Shown in pieces: positions 35,139 to 44,288 of a stretch of DNA of 64,000 bases. The stretch covers positions 52,836-116,835 of the forward strand of contig NZ_SUPW01000011.1 in assembly GCF_013337285.1 (NCBI RefSeq), written 5' to 3'. Positions within the stretch are counted from its first letter, which is position 1; each line of letters opens with the position of its first letter. The notes beneath the pieces are model-generated. The model was given only the letters and a program-made list of their open reading frames with translations. It made no database searches and was not told the DNA's origin. Source of the DNA: Agrobacterium tumefaciens (GTDB taxonomy: Bacteria > Pseudomonadota > Alphaproteobacteria > Rhizobiales > Rhizobiaceae). Both the position numbers and the translations under genes were made by a program.

Positions 35139-36083
35139 ATGACCGACACGACCATTCTCCCCCGCCCGGAAGTCTCTGGTGATTTCCTTGTGGCCGCACT
35201 TTATCATTTTGCCCGCCTGCCGCGGTTCGAGAGCCTGCGCGAACAGCTGTTCGAGCTCTGCCAGAAAAACGGCGTCAAGGGCACATTGCTGCTGGCTGCC
35301 GAAGGCATCAACGGCACGATTGCCGGGCCGGATACGGGTATTCATGCGGTGCTTGCCTTCCTGCGCGCCCAGCCGGAATTTGCCGCGCTTGAGCACAAGG
35401 AAAGCCGCGCTTCGCACATGCCTTTCGTGCGGCTGAAGGTGAAGCTCAAGAAAGAGATCGTCACCATGGGCGTGCCGGATATCGATCCGAACCGCATCGT
35501 CGGCACCTATGTCGAGGCGCAGGACTGGAATGCGTTGATCACCGACCCGGACACCATCCTCATCGATACGCGCAATGATTACGAGACCGCCATCGGCCTC
35601 TTCAAGGGCGCTGTCGATCCGCAGACCAAGACCTTCCGCGAGTTTCCCGACTGGGTGAAAAACAATCCCGGCCTGCACAACAAACCGAAGATCGCCATGT
35701 ATTGCACCGGCGGCATTCGCTGCGAGAAGGCCACCGCCTTCATGAAGGAACAGGGTTTCGATGAGGTCTATCACCTCAAGGGCGGCATCCTGAAATATCT
35801 GGAAGAGGTGCCGGAAGAAGAGAGCCTCTGGGAAGGCGCCTGTTTCGTCTTCGACGAGCGCGTTTCGGTGGTGCACGGCCTTGCTGAAGGCGACCACCAG
35901 CTCTGCCACGCCTGCCGCAACCCGATAACGCCGGAAGTACGCCTGTCACCCAAATTCGAGGAAGGCGTTTCCTGCCCGAGCTGTTACGACGACCGCACCG
36001 AAGAAGACCGCCAGCGTTTCCGCGACCGCCAGCAACAGATCGAGCTGGCGAAAAAGCGCGGCGAGCAGCATTTGGGACGATAA
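35139..36083 (+). CDS. trhO: tRNA uridine-34 hydroxylase (rhodanese-type, TrhO/YceA)
   Basis: 314 residues. An N-terminal acylphosphatase-like domain ([19 protein letters not shown]) precedes a rhodanese domain with the active-site Cys in [16 protein letters not shown] and the conserved [41 protein letters not shown]-terminal zinc-like element has CHACRNP and CPSC. It performs oxygen-dependent formation of 5-hydroxyuridine at the wobble base, as shown for E. coli TrhO. The start at 35139 ([12 protein letters not shown]) has no strong Shine-Dalgarno. A perfect hairpin terminator follows. Confidence 0.9.
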   Translation: MTDTTILPRPEVSGDFLVAALYHFARLPRFESLREQLFELCQKNGVKGTLLLAAEGINGTIAGPDTGIHAVLAFLRAQPEFAALEHKESRASHMPFVRLKVKLKKEIVTMGVPDIDPNRIVGTYVEAQDWNALITDPDTILIDTRNDYETAIGLFKGAVDPQTKTFREFPDWVKNNPGLHNKPKIAMYCTGGIRCEKATAFMKEQGFDEVYHLKGGILKYLEEVPEEESLWEGACFVFDERVSVVHGLAEGDHQLCHACRNPITPEVRLSPKFEEGVSCPSCYDDRTEEDRQRFRDRQQQIELAKKRGEQHLGR

Positions 36084-36085
36084 AA

Positions 36086-36121
36086 CCGCCATCTTCTGCC
36101 CCGGGGGGGAGAAGATGGCGC
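36086..36121. terminator. Bidirectional terminator
   Basis: CGCCATCTTCT (36087-36097) pairs with AGAAGATGGCG (36110-36120), 11 bp perfect, with a C/G-rich loop. On the minus strand the stem is followed by TTTT. It separates trhO from the convergent Gfo/Idh gene. Confidence 0.75.
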
Positions 36122-36140
36122 GGTAACGTCGTATCGAGTC

Positions 36141-37328
36141 TTACAGCTTCACCCATCCGCCATTGTTTTTGCCGGATTCGATGCAGGCAGTAACAAAGGC
36201 AACACCCTTTACCCCATCATCGATGGTCGGATAAATCACCGCCGTGTCCAGCGCCGAACCCGTGCGGCGGGCTTCGATGGCGTGTGCAGCCTCGGTATAG
36301 ATGGTGGCAAAGGCCTCGAGATAGCCTTCCGGATGGCCTGACGGAATGCGGGTGACACGCGCGGCGGCCGCCCCCGCCCCGGCACCACCACGGGTGACCA
36401 GCTGCTTCGGTTCGCCAAGCTTGGTGAACCAGAGATAATTCGGATCCGCCTGCGTCCATTCGAGGCCGGCCTTGTCGCCATAAACACGAACCTTCAGCCC
36501 GTTTTCATGGCCGACAGCCACCTGGCTGCACCAGAGCAGGCCCTTGGCGGACTGCTTGCCGTCCTTCGGCTTGAAGCGCAGCATTACATGCGCATTGTCA
36601 TCCAGCCGGCGGCCTTCGACGAAAGTGTGCACATCCGCCGCCAGTTCATCGGCGTCCAGACCGGAAATGAAGCAGCCGAGATTATAGGCATGGGTGCCGA
36701 TATCGCCGGTGGAGCCTCCGACGCCGGATTGCGCCGGGTCGGTGCGCCAGACAGCCTGTTTCGCGCCGGTCTGTTCCAGCGGTTCGGCCAGCCAGTCCTG
36801 CGGATATTCCATCTGCACCAGACGGATCGTGCCGAGTGCACCGGCCTCTACCAGTTCCCGCGCATGCCGCACCATCGGATAACCGGTATAGTTATGGGTG
36901 AGGATGAAGAGGGCATCCGCCTTGTCGGCCACATCCTTCAGCTTTTTGGCGTCCTCCAGATTGGAGGTTAGCGGCTTGTCGCAGATGACATGGATGCCGC
37001 GCTCCAGAAACGCCTTCGCCGCCGGATAGTGCACATGGTTGGGCGTGACGATCGACACCGCCTCGATGCCATCTTCGCGCAGCGCTTCCTTCTCCGCCAT
37101 TTCCTCGAAGGAACCGTAGCAACGTTCGGGATCAAGCCCCAACTCGCGGCCGGAAGCGAGGGATTTTTCCGGTGTGGACGACAGCGCGCCTGCAACCAGA
37201 TCGAAGCGGTTGTCCAGCCGCGCGGCCATACGGTGCACGCCGCCGATAAATGCACCCGAACCGCCGCCGACCATGCCGAGGCGGATGCGCTGGTTTGCCT
37301 TGTCTGTGGTCTTGCCTTCAATAGCCAT
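36141..37328 (-). CDS. Gfo/Idh/MocA-family dehydrogenase of a sugar operon
   Basis: 395-residue NAD(P) oxidoreductase. Rossmann motif GMVGGGSGAFIGGVHRMAA near residue 20, family motif CDKPLTSNLEDAKKL near residue 115, and a long C-terminal sheet domain (GDIGTHAYNLGCFISG). It is the last gene of the minus-strand operon (binding protein, permeases, ATPase, isomerase, this gene). Paired with a TIM-barrel isomerase/epimerase it probably oxidises or reduces a keto-sugar. The exact substrate is unknown. Confidence 0.85.
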   Translation of the reverse strand: MAIEGKTTDKANQRIRLGMVGGGSGAFIGGVHRMAARLDNRFDLVAGALSSTPEKSLASGRELGLDPERCYGSFEEMAEKEALREDGIEAVSIVTPNHVHYPAAKAFLERGIHVICDKPLTSNLEDAKKLKDVADKADALFILTHNYTGYPMVRHARELVEAGALGTIRLVQMEYPQDWLAEPLEQTGAKQAVWRTDPAQSGVGGSTGDIGTHAYNLGCFISGLDADELAADVHTFVEGRRLDDNAHVMLRFKPKDGKQSAKGLLWCSQVAVGHENGLKVRVYGDKAGLEWTQADPNYLWFTKLGEPKQLVTRGGAGAGAAAARVTRIPSGHPEGYLEAFATIYTEAAHAIEARRTGSALDTAVIYPTIDDGVKGVAFVTACIESGKNNGGWVKL

Positions 37329-37399
37329 AATGTCTCCTCGGCATTTTCTAAGCGCATTTCCGCACGGAAAACCGCTTCACATTTTTTCTGGAAAGGCTT

Positions 37400-38452
37400 T
37401 CAAAGCCCAAGCATACGGCGATTGGCAGCATCGTCGGTGCCGCTCGAGGCGAAATCGTCAAAGGCTTTTTCCGTGACGCGGATGATATGCGCCTTGACGA
37501 ATTCGGCCCCTTCGCGCGCACCGTCTTCGGGATGTTTCAGCGCGCACTCCCACTCGACCACGGCCCAGCCGTCGAAATCATTGGCCGCCATTTTCGAGAA
37601 GACCGCGCCGAAATCCACCTGCCCGTCACCCAGCGAGCGGAAGCGGCCGGCCCGCTCCACCCAGCCCTGATAACCGCCATAGACACCCTGCCGACCGGTC
37701 GGGTTGAACTCCGCATCCTTGACGTGGAACATCTTGATGCGGTCTTTGTAGATGTCGATATTGTCAAGATAATCGAGGCATTGCAGCACGTAATGCGAGG
37801 GATCGTAGAGCATGTTGGCGCGTGGGTGGTTCTTCACCCGCTCCAGAAACATCTCGAAGGTCACGCCGTCATGCAGGTCTTCGCCCGGATGGATTTCGTA
37901 GCAGACATCCACGCCCTGCTCATCGGCATAATCGAGGATCGGCGTCCAGCGTTTCGCCAACTCGTCAAAGGCGGTTTCCACCAGACCGGCCGGGCGCTGC
38001 GGCCAAGGGTAAATGAATGGCCAGGCGAGCGCGCCCGAAAAGGTCGCATGCGCCGTGATGCCGAGGTTTTTAGACGCTTTCAGCGCCATCTTGACCTGCT
38101 CGACGGCCCATTGCTGGCGCGCCTTGGGATTGCCGCGCACTTCCGGTGCGGCAAAACCATCGAAGGCTTCGTCATAGGCCGGGTGAACGGCCACCAGCTG
38201 GCCCTGCAAATGGGTGGAAAGCTCGGTCACTTCCACGCCGTTCTGGCGTGCGACGCCGGCAAACTCGTCGCAATAATCCTTCGATTCCGCTGCTTTTTTG
38301 AGATCGATCAGCTGTCCGGCCCATGTCGGCACCTGCACGCCGATATAGCCTTTTTCAGCCGCCCATTTTGTAATGCTGTCCCAGCTGTTGAACGGTGCAG
38401 CATCGCCAGCGAACTGGCCGAGAAAAAGAGCCGGCCCCTTGATCGTTCTCAT
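37400..38452 (-). CDS. Sugar isomerase/epimerase-like TIM-barrel protein
   Basis: 350 residues of the xylose-isomerase-like (AP endonuclease family 2) superfamily. Candidate metal ligands lie in CYEIHPGEDLHDG (Glu, His), LYDPSHYVLQCLDY (Asp, His), IKMFHVKDAEF (His, Asp) and GWAVVEWECAL (Glu). Members epimerise or isomerise sugars, and some act on 3-keto-sugars. It lies between a CUT1 transporter and a Gfo/Idh dehydrogenase, so it should act on the imported sugar. A LacI-type palindrome sits immediately before its ribosome-binding site, hinting at an internal promoter. Confidence 0.83.
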   Translation of the reverse strand: MRTIKGPALFLGQFAGDAAPFNSWDSITKWAAEKGYIGVQVPTWAGQLIDLKKAAESKDYCDEFAGVARQNGVEVTELSTHLQGQLVAVHPAYDEAFDGFAAPEVRGNPKARQQWAVEQVKMALKASKNLGITAHATFSGALAWPFIYPWPQRPAGLVETAFDELAKRWTPILDYADEQGVDVCYEIHPGEDLHDGVTFEMFLERVKNHPRANMLYDPSHYVLQCLDYLDNIDIYKDRIKMFHVKDAEFNPTGRQGVYGGYQGWVERAGRFRSLGDGQVDFGAVFSKMAANDFDGWAVVEWECALKHPEDGAREGAEFVKAHIIRVTEKAFDDFASSGTDDAANRRMLGL

Positions 38453-38464
38453 AAAATAACCTCC

Positions 38465-38478
38465 CTGTATCGATACAG
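38465..38478. promoter_or_regulatory. LacI-type palindromic operator
   Basis: CTGTATCGATACAG, a perfect 14-bp palindrome with the central CG typical of LacI-family operators. On the minus strand it runs straight into GGGAGG, the ribosome-binding site of the isomerase gene. Confidence 0.5.
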
Positions 38479-38480
38479 TT

Positions 38481-38497
38481 AAGCGGTAAAACCGCTT
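38481..38497. promoter_or_regulatory. Inverted repeat next to the palindromic operator
   Basis: AAGCGGT-AAA-ACCGCTT, perfect 7-bp arms, directly beside the palindrome at 38465-38478. Second operator half or a leader hairpin. Confidence 0.4.
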
Positions 38498-38573
38498 TCA
38501 CTCCCAGCGCCAAGCTAACCGCTCGTAATTTTCAGACAAGCCCCAAAAGCGGAAGGGCGAGAGAATTTTGCTG

Positions 38574-38592
38574 TTTCGCTAAAAAAGCGAAA
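38574..38592 (-). terminator. Possible hairpin after the ATPase gene
   Basis: TTTCGCT/AGCGAAA with a five-base loop, just after the ATPase stop codon. No T run follows, so it may only attenuate or stabilise the message. Confidence 0.35.
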
Positions 38593-38597
38593 TACGT

Positions 38598-39671
38598 TTA
38601 AAGCGCCAGCCCGCTGGCCCTGTCGAACACATGCACGCGCTCATGGTGGACAGTGGCGGCAAAGGGGGTGTTGACCTTCACCGGCTGCTCGCCATCCACC
38701 ACCGCCGTTACCTGCTCGCCCGCCAGTTCGAAGACCACATGCGTCTGCGCACCGGTCGGCTCCACCAACACGGTGCGGCCGGACAGCGAGATATCGCCGC
38801 CGATGGACGAGCCGATATGTTCGGGGCGAAGCCCGATCGTCACCGGCTGGCCGCGCTTGACATTGCGGGAGGCGGCGATGCGGATCGCGGTTCCGTCCTT
38901 CAGCCGGGCGGCGGGCTGGTCTCCCTCGCCATCGACCACACCTTCGATGAGGTTCATGGCCGGCGAACCGATGAAGGCGGCGACGAAGAGATTGGCCGGT
39001 GTCTTGTAGAGTTCCAGCGGTGTGCCCTGCTGTTCGATGCGGCCGTGATTGAGCACCACCACCCGGTCCGCCAGCGTCATCGCCTCGATCTGGTCATGGG
39101 TGACGTAGATCGAGGTCGTGCCAACTTTCTGATGCAGGGTTTTGATTTCGCTGCGCATTTGCACGCGCAACTTGGCGTCCAGATTGGACAGCGGCTCATC
39201 GAACAGAAAAACGGCCGGGTTGCGCACCACGGCTCGGCCCATGGCGACGCGCTGGCGCTGGCCGCCGGAAAGCTGCGAGGGCTTGCGATCCAGCAACTTG
39301 CCGAGATCGAGCATGCGGGCAGCTTCCGCCACGCGCTCCTCAATGACGTTTTTCGGCTGGCCGGCAATCTTCAGGTTGAAGCCCATGTTTTCGGCCACCG
39401 TCATATGCGGATAAAGCGCATAGGACTGGAACACCATGGCGATGTTGCGCTCGCGCGGCGTCATGGTGTTGACCACCTTGTCGCCGATGAGGATGTCCCC
39501 ATCGGTGATTTCCTCCAGCCCGGCGATCATGCGCAGCAGGGTGGATTTGCCGCAGCCGGAAGGCCCGACCAGCGCGATGAATTCGCCATCGGCTACATCG
39601 AGCGAGATGCCGTGAATGACATCGAGCGAGGCATAGGATTTGCGGATATCCCGAAGTTCGACGGAAGCCAT
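38598..39671 (-). CDS. CUT1 sugar ABC transporter ATPase (UgpC/MsmK type)
   Basis: 357 residues. Walker A GPSGCGKSTLLRMIAGL, signature [14 protein letters not shown], Walker [18 protein letters not shown], switch His in YVTHDQIEAMTLADR. A C-terminal TOBE/OB domain follows (IGLRPEHIGSS), as in MalK/UgpC. The start has AAAGGAG upstream. It energises the two permeases encoded just upstream. Such ATPases can serve several CUT1 importers. Confidence 0.92.
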   Translation of the reverse strand: MASVELRDIRKSYASLDVIHGISLDVADGEFIALVGPSGCGKSTLLRMIAGLEEITDGDILIGDKVVNTMTPRERNIAMVFQSYALYPHMTVAENMGFNLKIAGQPKNVIEERVAEAARMLDLGKLLDRKPSQLSGGQRQRVAMGRAVVRNPAVFLFDEPLSNLDAKLRVQMRSEIKTLHQKVGTTSIYVTHDQIEAMTLADRVVVLNHGRIEQQGTPLELYKTPANLFVAAFIGSPAMNLIEGVVDGEGDQPAARLKDGTAIRIAASRNVKRGQPVTIGLRPEHIGSSIGGDISLSGRTVLVEPTGAQTHVVFELAGEQVTAVVDGEQPVKVNTPFAATVHHERVHVFDRASGLAL

Positions 39672-39688
39672 ATTTTGCTCCTTTCAAG

Positions 39689-40537
39689 TCACGATTTGAC
39701 GGCACCGGCCGTCAGGCCCGCGATGATGTGTTTCTGTGCGAGGAAGAAGACGATGACGGTCGGCAGGATCGTCATCGTGATAAAGGCGAGGACCAGCTGC
39801 CATTCCGTGCCGAACTCGCCGCGATAGACCATGATGCCGAGCGGCCAGGGATATTTCGATTCCGAATTCAGCATGATCAGCGGCAGGATGTAGCTGTTCC
39901 AGCTGCCGACGAAGGAAACGATGCCGACGGTGGCGACGATGGGCCGCGAAAGCGGCAGGGAAATGTGCCAGAAGAAGCGCAGATAGCCGCAGCCATCCAC
40001 GAAAGCGGCCTGAAACAGTTCCTCCGGCAGATTACGGAAATAATTGCGGAACAGGAGAATGCTCATGCCAAGCCCGAAGGCCACCTGCGGCAGCACCACA
40101 CCCCAATAGGTATCGAGCAGGCCGAGATCGCGGATGCGGATGAACAGCGGCAGGATGGCGGTGGCCGCCGGGAACATCAGCCCCAGCAGGAAATAATTGA
40201 GCAGGAAGGACGAACCGAAGAACTTCACATGCGCGAAGGTGAAGGCGGCCATGGCCGAGACGGTCAGCGTCAGGAACACCGTCAACAGCGCAATCACCAG
40301 CGAGTTGAAGATCTGCAGCCAATAACGCTTGCCGAAAAGGATATCGCCGTAATTGGCCCATTGCCATTCGGCCGGCAGACCGAACGGATTGACGCGCAGG
40401 TCTCCCAGCGTCTTGAAGCCGCCAAGCGCGGTGGTTAGAAGCGGAATGAGCACGATGGCCGCAATCAGGCTGAGCGATATATAGAGATAAAGCTTCGTTT
40501 GCAGCGGCATGCGGACGGAGGTGGATGTGTCAGTCAT
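39689..40537 (-). CDS. CUT1 sugar ABC transporter permease (MalG type)
   Basis: 282 residues, six hydrophobic segments, with the MalG-type loop ELFQAAFVDGCGYLRFFWHISLPLSRPIVATVG (EAA motif variant). The C-terminus ends in a short basic tail (TAGAVKS). It overlaps the MalF-type gene by 8 bases and is followed 17 bases later by the ATPase. Part of the carbohydrate importer of this locus. Confidence 0.92.
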   Translation of the reverse strand: MTDTSTSVRMPLQTKLYLYISLSLIAAIVLIPLLTTALGGFKTLGDLRVNPFGLPAEWQWANYGDILFGKRYWLQIFNSLVIALLTVFLTLTVSAMAAFTFAHVKFFGSSFLLNYFLLGLMFPAATAILPLFIRIRDLGLLDTYWGVVLPQVAFGLGMSILLFRNYFRNLPEELFQAAFVDGCGYLRFFWHISLPLSRPIVATVGIVSFVGSWNSYILPLIMLNSESKYPWPLGIMVYRGEFGTEWQLVLAFITMTILPTVIVFFLAQKHIIAGLTAGAVKS

Positions 40538-41468
40538 GGCGCATGAAAATCCTTTTGTAACCGAAGGCGAGCGTCACGCAGATGACGAAGAGAACGACGC
40601 CGACCGCGCTGCCAAGCCCCACCTGCATGCGCATGACGCCATAGGTGTAGAGGAACGTGACCATGGTTTGCGTGGAGTTGGACGGGCCGCCGCCTGTCAG
40701 CGGCATGATCATGTCGAACAGCTGCAATGAGCCGATCACCGCAAAGAAGACGGACAGGCGCACCGTGGAACCCAGCATCGGCAAGGTGACATAACGGAAC
40801 TTCTGCCAGCCGGTCGCACCGTCGATTTCGGCCGCTTCCAGCACGTTCTTGTCCACGGATTGAAGGCCGGCGATGAACAGCATCATGTGGAACCCGAAAT
40901 ATTTCCAGACGATGACGCCGAGCACCGCATAGATCGCCACATCCTTGTCGGCCAACACGTAAGGATTGGCGAAGCCGAAGAAATTGGAAATGGCGGCAAA
41001 CAGGCCGTAATCGCCGTCATAAACGAAACGCCAGATCAGGCCGGCCGCCACATCCGCCAGCACATAGGGCAGGAAAAACACCAGCCGGAAGGCGACGACG
41101 CCGGGAATGCGGTGCGCCAGCATCGTGGCGAGCCAGATGGCCAGCGGAATCTGGATCAGAATGGAAATCAGGATGATGAGGCCGTTATTGAGCAGCGCCT
41201 GCGAGAAGGCGGCATTGCCGAACAGAACCTGAAAATTCTTCAAGCCGACGAAATCGGTCGGCGTGCCGTAACCGTTCCAGCGGTAAAGGCTGTACCATGC
41301 CGCCTCGCCCATGGGCAGGATGACGAACAGGGTAAAGAGCAGCAGCGCGGGCGGTAAAAAGACCAGCAGGGTCAGCGCCCGGTCGTGCGCGACCGAGCTT
41401 TGCCTGCGCTTGGCCTTCGCCGCGCCGCGCGCCGGTATGGACGCAGAAGTCATGGAAATATCCGTCAT
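40530..41468 (-). CDS. CUT1 sugar ABC transporter permease (MalF type)
   Basis: 312 residues. A basic N-terminal tail (ARGAAKAKRRQSSVAHDR) precedes the first span; the EAA loop NVLEAAEIDGATGWQKFRYVTLPML is clear near residues 205-230. The start at 41468 has GGATAGAG upstream; an ATG at 41453 is an alternative. It forms a heterodimer with the downstream permease. Confidence 0.92.
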   Translation of the reverse strand: MTDISMTSASIPARGAAKAKRRQSSVAHDRALTLLVFLPPALLLFTLFVILPMGEAAWYSLYRWNGYGTPTDFVGLKNFQVLFGNAAFSQALLNNGLIILISILIQIPLAIWLATMLAHRIPGVVAFRLVFFLPYVLADVAAGLIWRFVYDGDYGLFAAISNFFGFANPYVLADKDVAIYAVLGVIVWKYFGFHMMLFIAGLQSVDKNVLEAAEIDGATGWQKFRYVTLPMLGSTVRLSVFFAVIGSLQLFDMIMPLTGGGPSNSTQTMVTFLYTYGVMRMQVGLGSAVGVVLFVICVTLAFGYKRIFMRHD

Positions 41469-41537
41469 CTCTATCCGCTTTCATTCAGGCAGATACTACG
41501 ACGCCGCGTGCTGCGCGGCGTCGTTATGGAACCGAAA

Positions 41538-42839
41538 TCAACGAAGCTCGAAGGCATCCTGAATTTGCTTGGCGCCCTCTTCCGCACTCATCTGCCCAGA
41601 GACGATCTCGACGGAAACGTCGTTGACGACGCGGCCGACGGCAGCACCCAGCGTCTGGTCAAAGAAGTTCTGGTGCCAGGTGGAGCCGGCAAGCTGCTTG
41701 GCGGAATCCGCCAAAAGCGGGTTTTTCACCGCGCCATTGGCATCCGTCGCAACCGGCAGGATCATGCCGGCGGCGGCCATCTTCTCTTCGCTCTCCTTGC
41801 TGGTCAGGAAAGTCGCGAAATCGATTGCTTCCTTGGAGGCGTTTTTGGTGACCGCCCAGCCGTTCAGGCCGCCCAGCGTATCGGTGGCCTTGCCCGCACC
41901 GCCTGCAACGGCGGGGAACGCGAAGCGGCCGATATTGTCTGCGGCCAGCCCCTTGCCGTCACCGGCATTCTTGCGCTGGTTGGCTTCGGTATTGTCGAAA
42001 CCTAGGATCATCGCCGCCTTGCCGTCACCGAAGACGCCGAGCGCCTGCGGCCAGGTGGAACCGAGATAACCGGGCTGGAAGGGTTCGAGCTTGCCGAATT
42101 CCGCCAGCTGCTCACCGGCCTTGATGATGGCGGGGTCCATGAAACCTTCGCCTTCGCCCTTGCGGGCGGCATCGAACACGGCCTGCCCGCCATTGCGCAT
42201 GACGAGATAGCTCCAGTAGAAATGGATCGGCCATTTCTCACCGCCGCCACCGGCAATCGGCACGATGCCGGCTTCCTTGATCTTCTTGACCGTCGTGCCC
42301 AGATCTTCCCAGCTCTTGATGTCTTCCGCCTTCACGCCGGCCTTGGAAAACAGCGCCTTGTTGTAAAAGAAGCTGACGAGGCTGACCTTGTAAGGCACGG
42401 CCCAGACCTTGCCGTCAAAGGACAGGCCGTCGATCGCGGAAGCATTATAGGCCTGCCGCAGCTTGCCGCCATCGGCGTCAAAAACCTCGGTCAGATCCTT
42501 CAGCGCGCCGGTTTTGGACTGTTCCTCGAGAACGCCGCCACCCCAGCTATAGAAAAAATCCGGAACGTCGTTGGACTGCAAAAGCGTCGGCAATTTCGCC
42601 TTGAAGGCTTCATTTTCCAGGAATTGCAACTGCACATCCACGCCGGGATGTTTGGTCTCGAAATCCTTGGCAATCTCCTCCCAGACGGCCACGGCTTTCG
42701 GGTCCAGTTCCACATGCATCCATTTAACGACCGTCGCGGCCGAGGCGCTCGCAGCGCCGAGCATGAGAGCAATGCTTGTCGTTGTGGCAAAGCCTGTCAG
42801 CCTGCCGCTCAGGCTTGCGCCTGCGTGCCAAATCGTCAT
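41538..42839 (-). CDS. CUT1 sugar-binding protein
   Basis: 433-residue periplasmic protein of the MalE-like SBP_bac_1 family. A long signal region (up to ASASAATVVKWMH) is followed by PKAVAVWEEIAKDFETKHPGVDVQ, then the central YSWGGGVLEEQ and many aromatic residues that could stack on sugars. GGGAGG precedes the start. It heads the minus-strand operon. Its promoter region carries an operator shared, in mirrored form, with the ROK gene. Likely ligand: an oligosaccharide or glycoside. Confidence 0.9.
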   Translation of the reverse strand: MTIWHAGASLSGRLTGFATTTSIALMLGAASASAATVVKWMHVELDPKAVAVWEEIAKDFETKHPGVDVQLQFLENEAFKAKLPTLLQSNDVPDFFYSWGGGVLEEQSKTGALKDLTEVFDADGGKLRQAYNASAIDGLSFDGKVWAVPYKVSLVSFFYNKALFSKAGVKAEDIKSWEDLGTTVKKIKEAGIVPIAGGGGEKWPIHFYWSYLVMRNGGQAVFDAARKGEGEGFMDPAIIKAGEQLAEFGKLEPFQPGYLGSTWPQALGVFGDGKAAMILGFDNTEANQRKNAGDGKGLAADNIGRFAFPAVAGGAGKATDTLGGLNGWAVTKNASKEAIDFATFLTSKESEEKMAAAGMILPVATDANGAVKNPLLADSAKQLAGSTWHQNFFDQTLGAAVGRVVNDVSVEIVSGQMSAEEGAKQIQDAFELR

Positions 42840-42881
42840 GATGGTGATCCTCCCTCGGGGATTTCCTCATTTATTCCCCAA

Positions 42882-42986
42882 TGCGGATTAATTCACATTA
42901 GCCCTCGCTCAATGTCAAGGCACGCTGCCGATTTTTTGCGCGAACAGCTTGACATACCCCTCCCCTACACCGTTATTTAATCCGCA
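42882..42986. promoter_or_regulatory. Divergent promoters with mirrored operators
   Basis: TGCGGATTAA (42882-42891) and its exact reverse complement TTAATCCGCA (42977-42986) flank the divergent promoter region. Plus strand: TTGACA at 42949-42954 with a -10 region near 42973-42980 overlapped by the right copy. Minus strand: TTGACA (complement of 42913-42918) with a -10 region near 42889-42895 overlapped by the left copy. The arrangement suggests one repressor, most simply the ROK protein, shutting both promoters. Confidence 0.6.
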
Positions 42987-43034
42987 ACCCGACATAAATC
43001 GGCTCTCGAACGGCATTGATCGCAGCAGGACACC

Positions 43035-44234
43035 ATGAAGACCGCAGACCCAGAACTGATGCGCGCGATCAACAGGCTGAGCGTGCTGGACAGCATCCGC
43101 CGCCACGGCCCCATATCTCGGGTGGAAATCAGCGAACGAACGCAGCTTTCCACCACCACCGTGTCGGCGATTACCGCTTCGCTGCTCGATGACGGGCTTA
43201 TACTTACCCGTCATCTCGGCGATATCCGCACGGAGGGCGCACGTGGCAGGCCACGGGTGATGCTGGAGCTGAACCCGGACGCCGCCCGCGTGGTGGGTGC
43301 GAAGATCGCCGCAAGCCGCATGGTTTTCGTCGTCACCGATTTTTGCGGCAACGTGCTGTCCACCCTCTCCCTTCCGATCCGCGTCGACCGCCAGCCCATC
43401 GGCGTCATTGCCGATCTGGTGGAGGATGGGGTGCGGCGCTGCGTGGTCGATGCCGGGCTGTCGCTGGAAGATGTCGACATGGTCTGCCTTGGCCTGCCCG
43501 GCGTCATCGAACACCGCACCGGCAAGATTCGCAGCAGCCCGATTTTGCGCGAAGTGAACGTCAATTTCGCCGAGGAAATGACGGCGAGGCTGAATTCGCC
43601 GACCATCATCGAGAGCGATGCCCACGCCATTACCCTTGCCCACCACTGGTTCGGCCATGCCCGCGATCTGGAAGACATGGTGCTGATCTCGTTGGAACAG
43701 ACGCTCGGTCTTGGCGTGATGCATCAGAACCAGCTGTTTCGTGGAGCCGGTGGCCTCAGCCACAATCTCGGCGATCTCGTCATCGGCGTTGCCAATGAGG
43801 GAACCGTGCGGCTGGCAAGCCAGGCGGGCGAAAACGCCATTCTTGGCTCGCGCCCGGTGGACGGGCGTTTTGCCGAGGCTATCCGGCTCGGTCGAGGCAT
43901 GCAGCATGCGCATGCGCTGATTGCGGCTGAGGACAACGAGTTGATCGCAGCGGCCCTTCGCGCCGGCGCCGCCCTTGGCCTGACGCTTGCCAATATCGTC
44001 ACGCTTTTCGCGCCGCCACGGGTGATCATCACCGGCTCCAGCCTTGAACTGGGCGAGCCTTTCATCGCCAGCGTCCGCGACAGCTACAACGCCGCCGTGC
44101 CGCCATCTTTGGCCGGCGTCGCAGAGCTGGTTTTCGATGTTGCGAGCGACGAATTATGGGCGCAGGGGGCGGCGGCCGTCGCCCTTTACGAGCTTTACGA
44201 ATCGCCATGGAACACCACAGGGCCAGCACTTTAG
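43035..44234 (+). CDS. ROK-family transcriptional regulator (NagC/XylR type)
   Basis: 399 residues. An N-terminal winged helix (residues ~10-70; RHGPISRVEISERTQLSTTTVSAITASLLDDGL) precedes a ROK sugar-sensing domain (MVCLGLPGVIEHRTGKI; ENAILGSRPVDGRF; VTLFAPPRVIITGSS). The Cys zinc motif of ROK kinases is absent, in keeping with a regulator. It is divergent from the transporter operon with mirrored operators between, and is followed by Gfo/Idh and ThuA genes on its own strand. It probably represses both arms until the imported sugar or its product binds. Confidence 0.9.
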   Translation: MKTADPELMRAINRLSVLDSIRRHGPISRVEISERTQLSTTTVSAITASLLDDGLILTRHLGDIRTEGARGRPRVMLELNPDAARVVGAKIAASRMVFVVTDFCGNVLSTLSLPIRVDRQPIGVIADLVEDGVRRCVVDAGLSLEDVDMVCLGLPGVIEHRTGKIRSSPILREVNVNFAEEMTARLNSPTIIESDAHAITLAHHWFGHARDLEDMVLISLEQTLGLGVMHQNQLFRGAGGLSHNLGDLVIGVANEGTVRLASQAGENAILGSRPVDGRFAEAIRLGRGMQHAHALIAAEDNELIAAALRAGAALGLTLANIVTLFAPPRVIITGSSLELGEPFIASVRDSYNAAVPPSLAGVAELVFDVASDELWAQGAAAVALYELYESPWNTTGPAL

Positions 44235-44288
44235 CCGAAAGGCCTTAGAGCGGACTTTAAGCATTTCTGATTTACGGGAGGAAATCAC

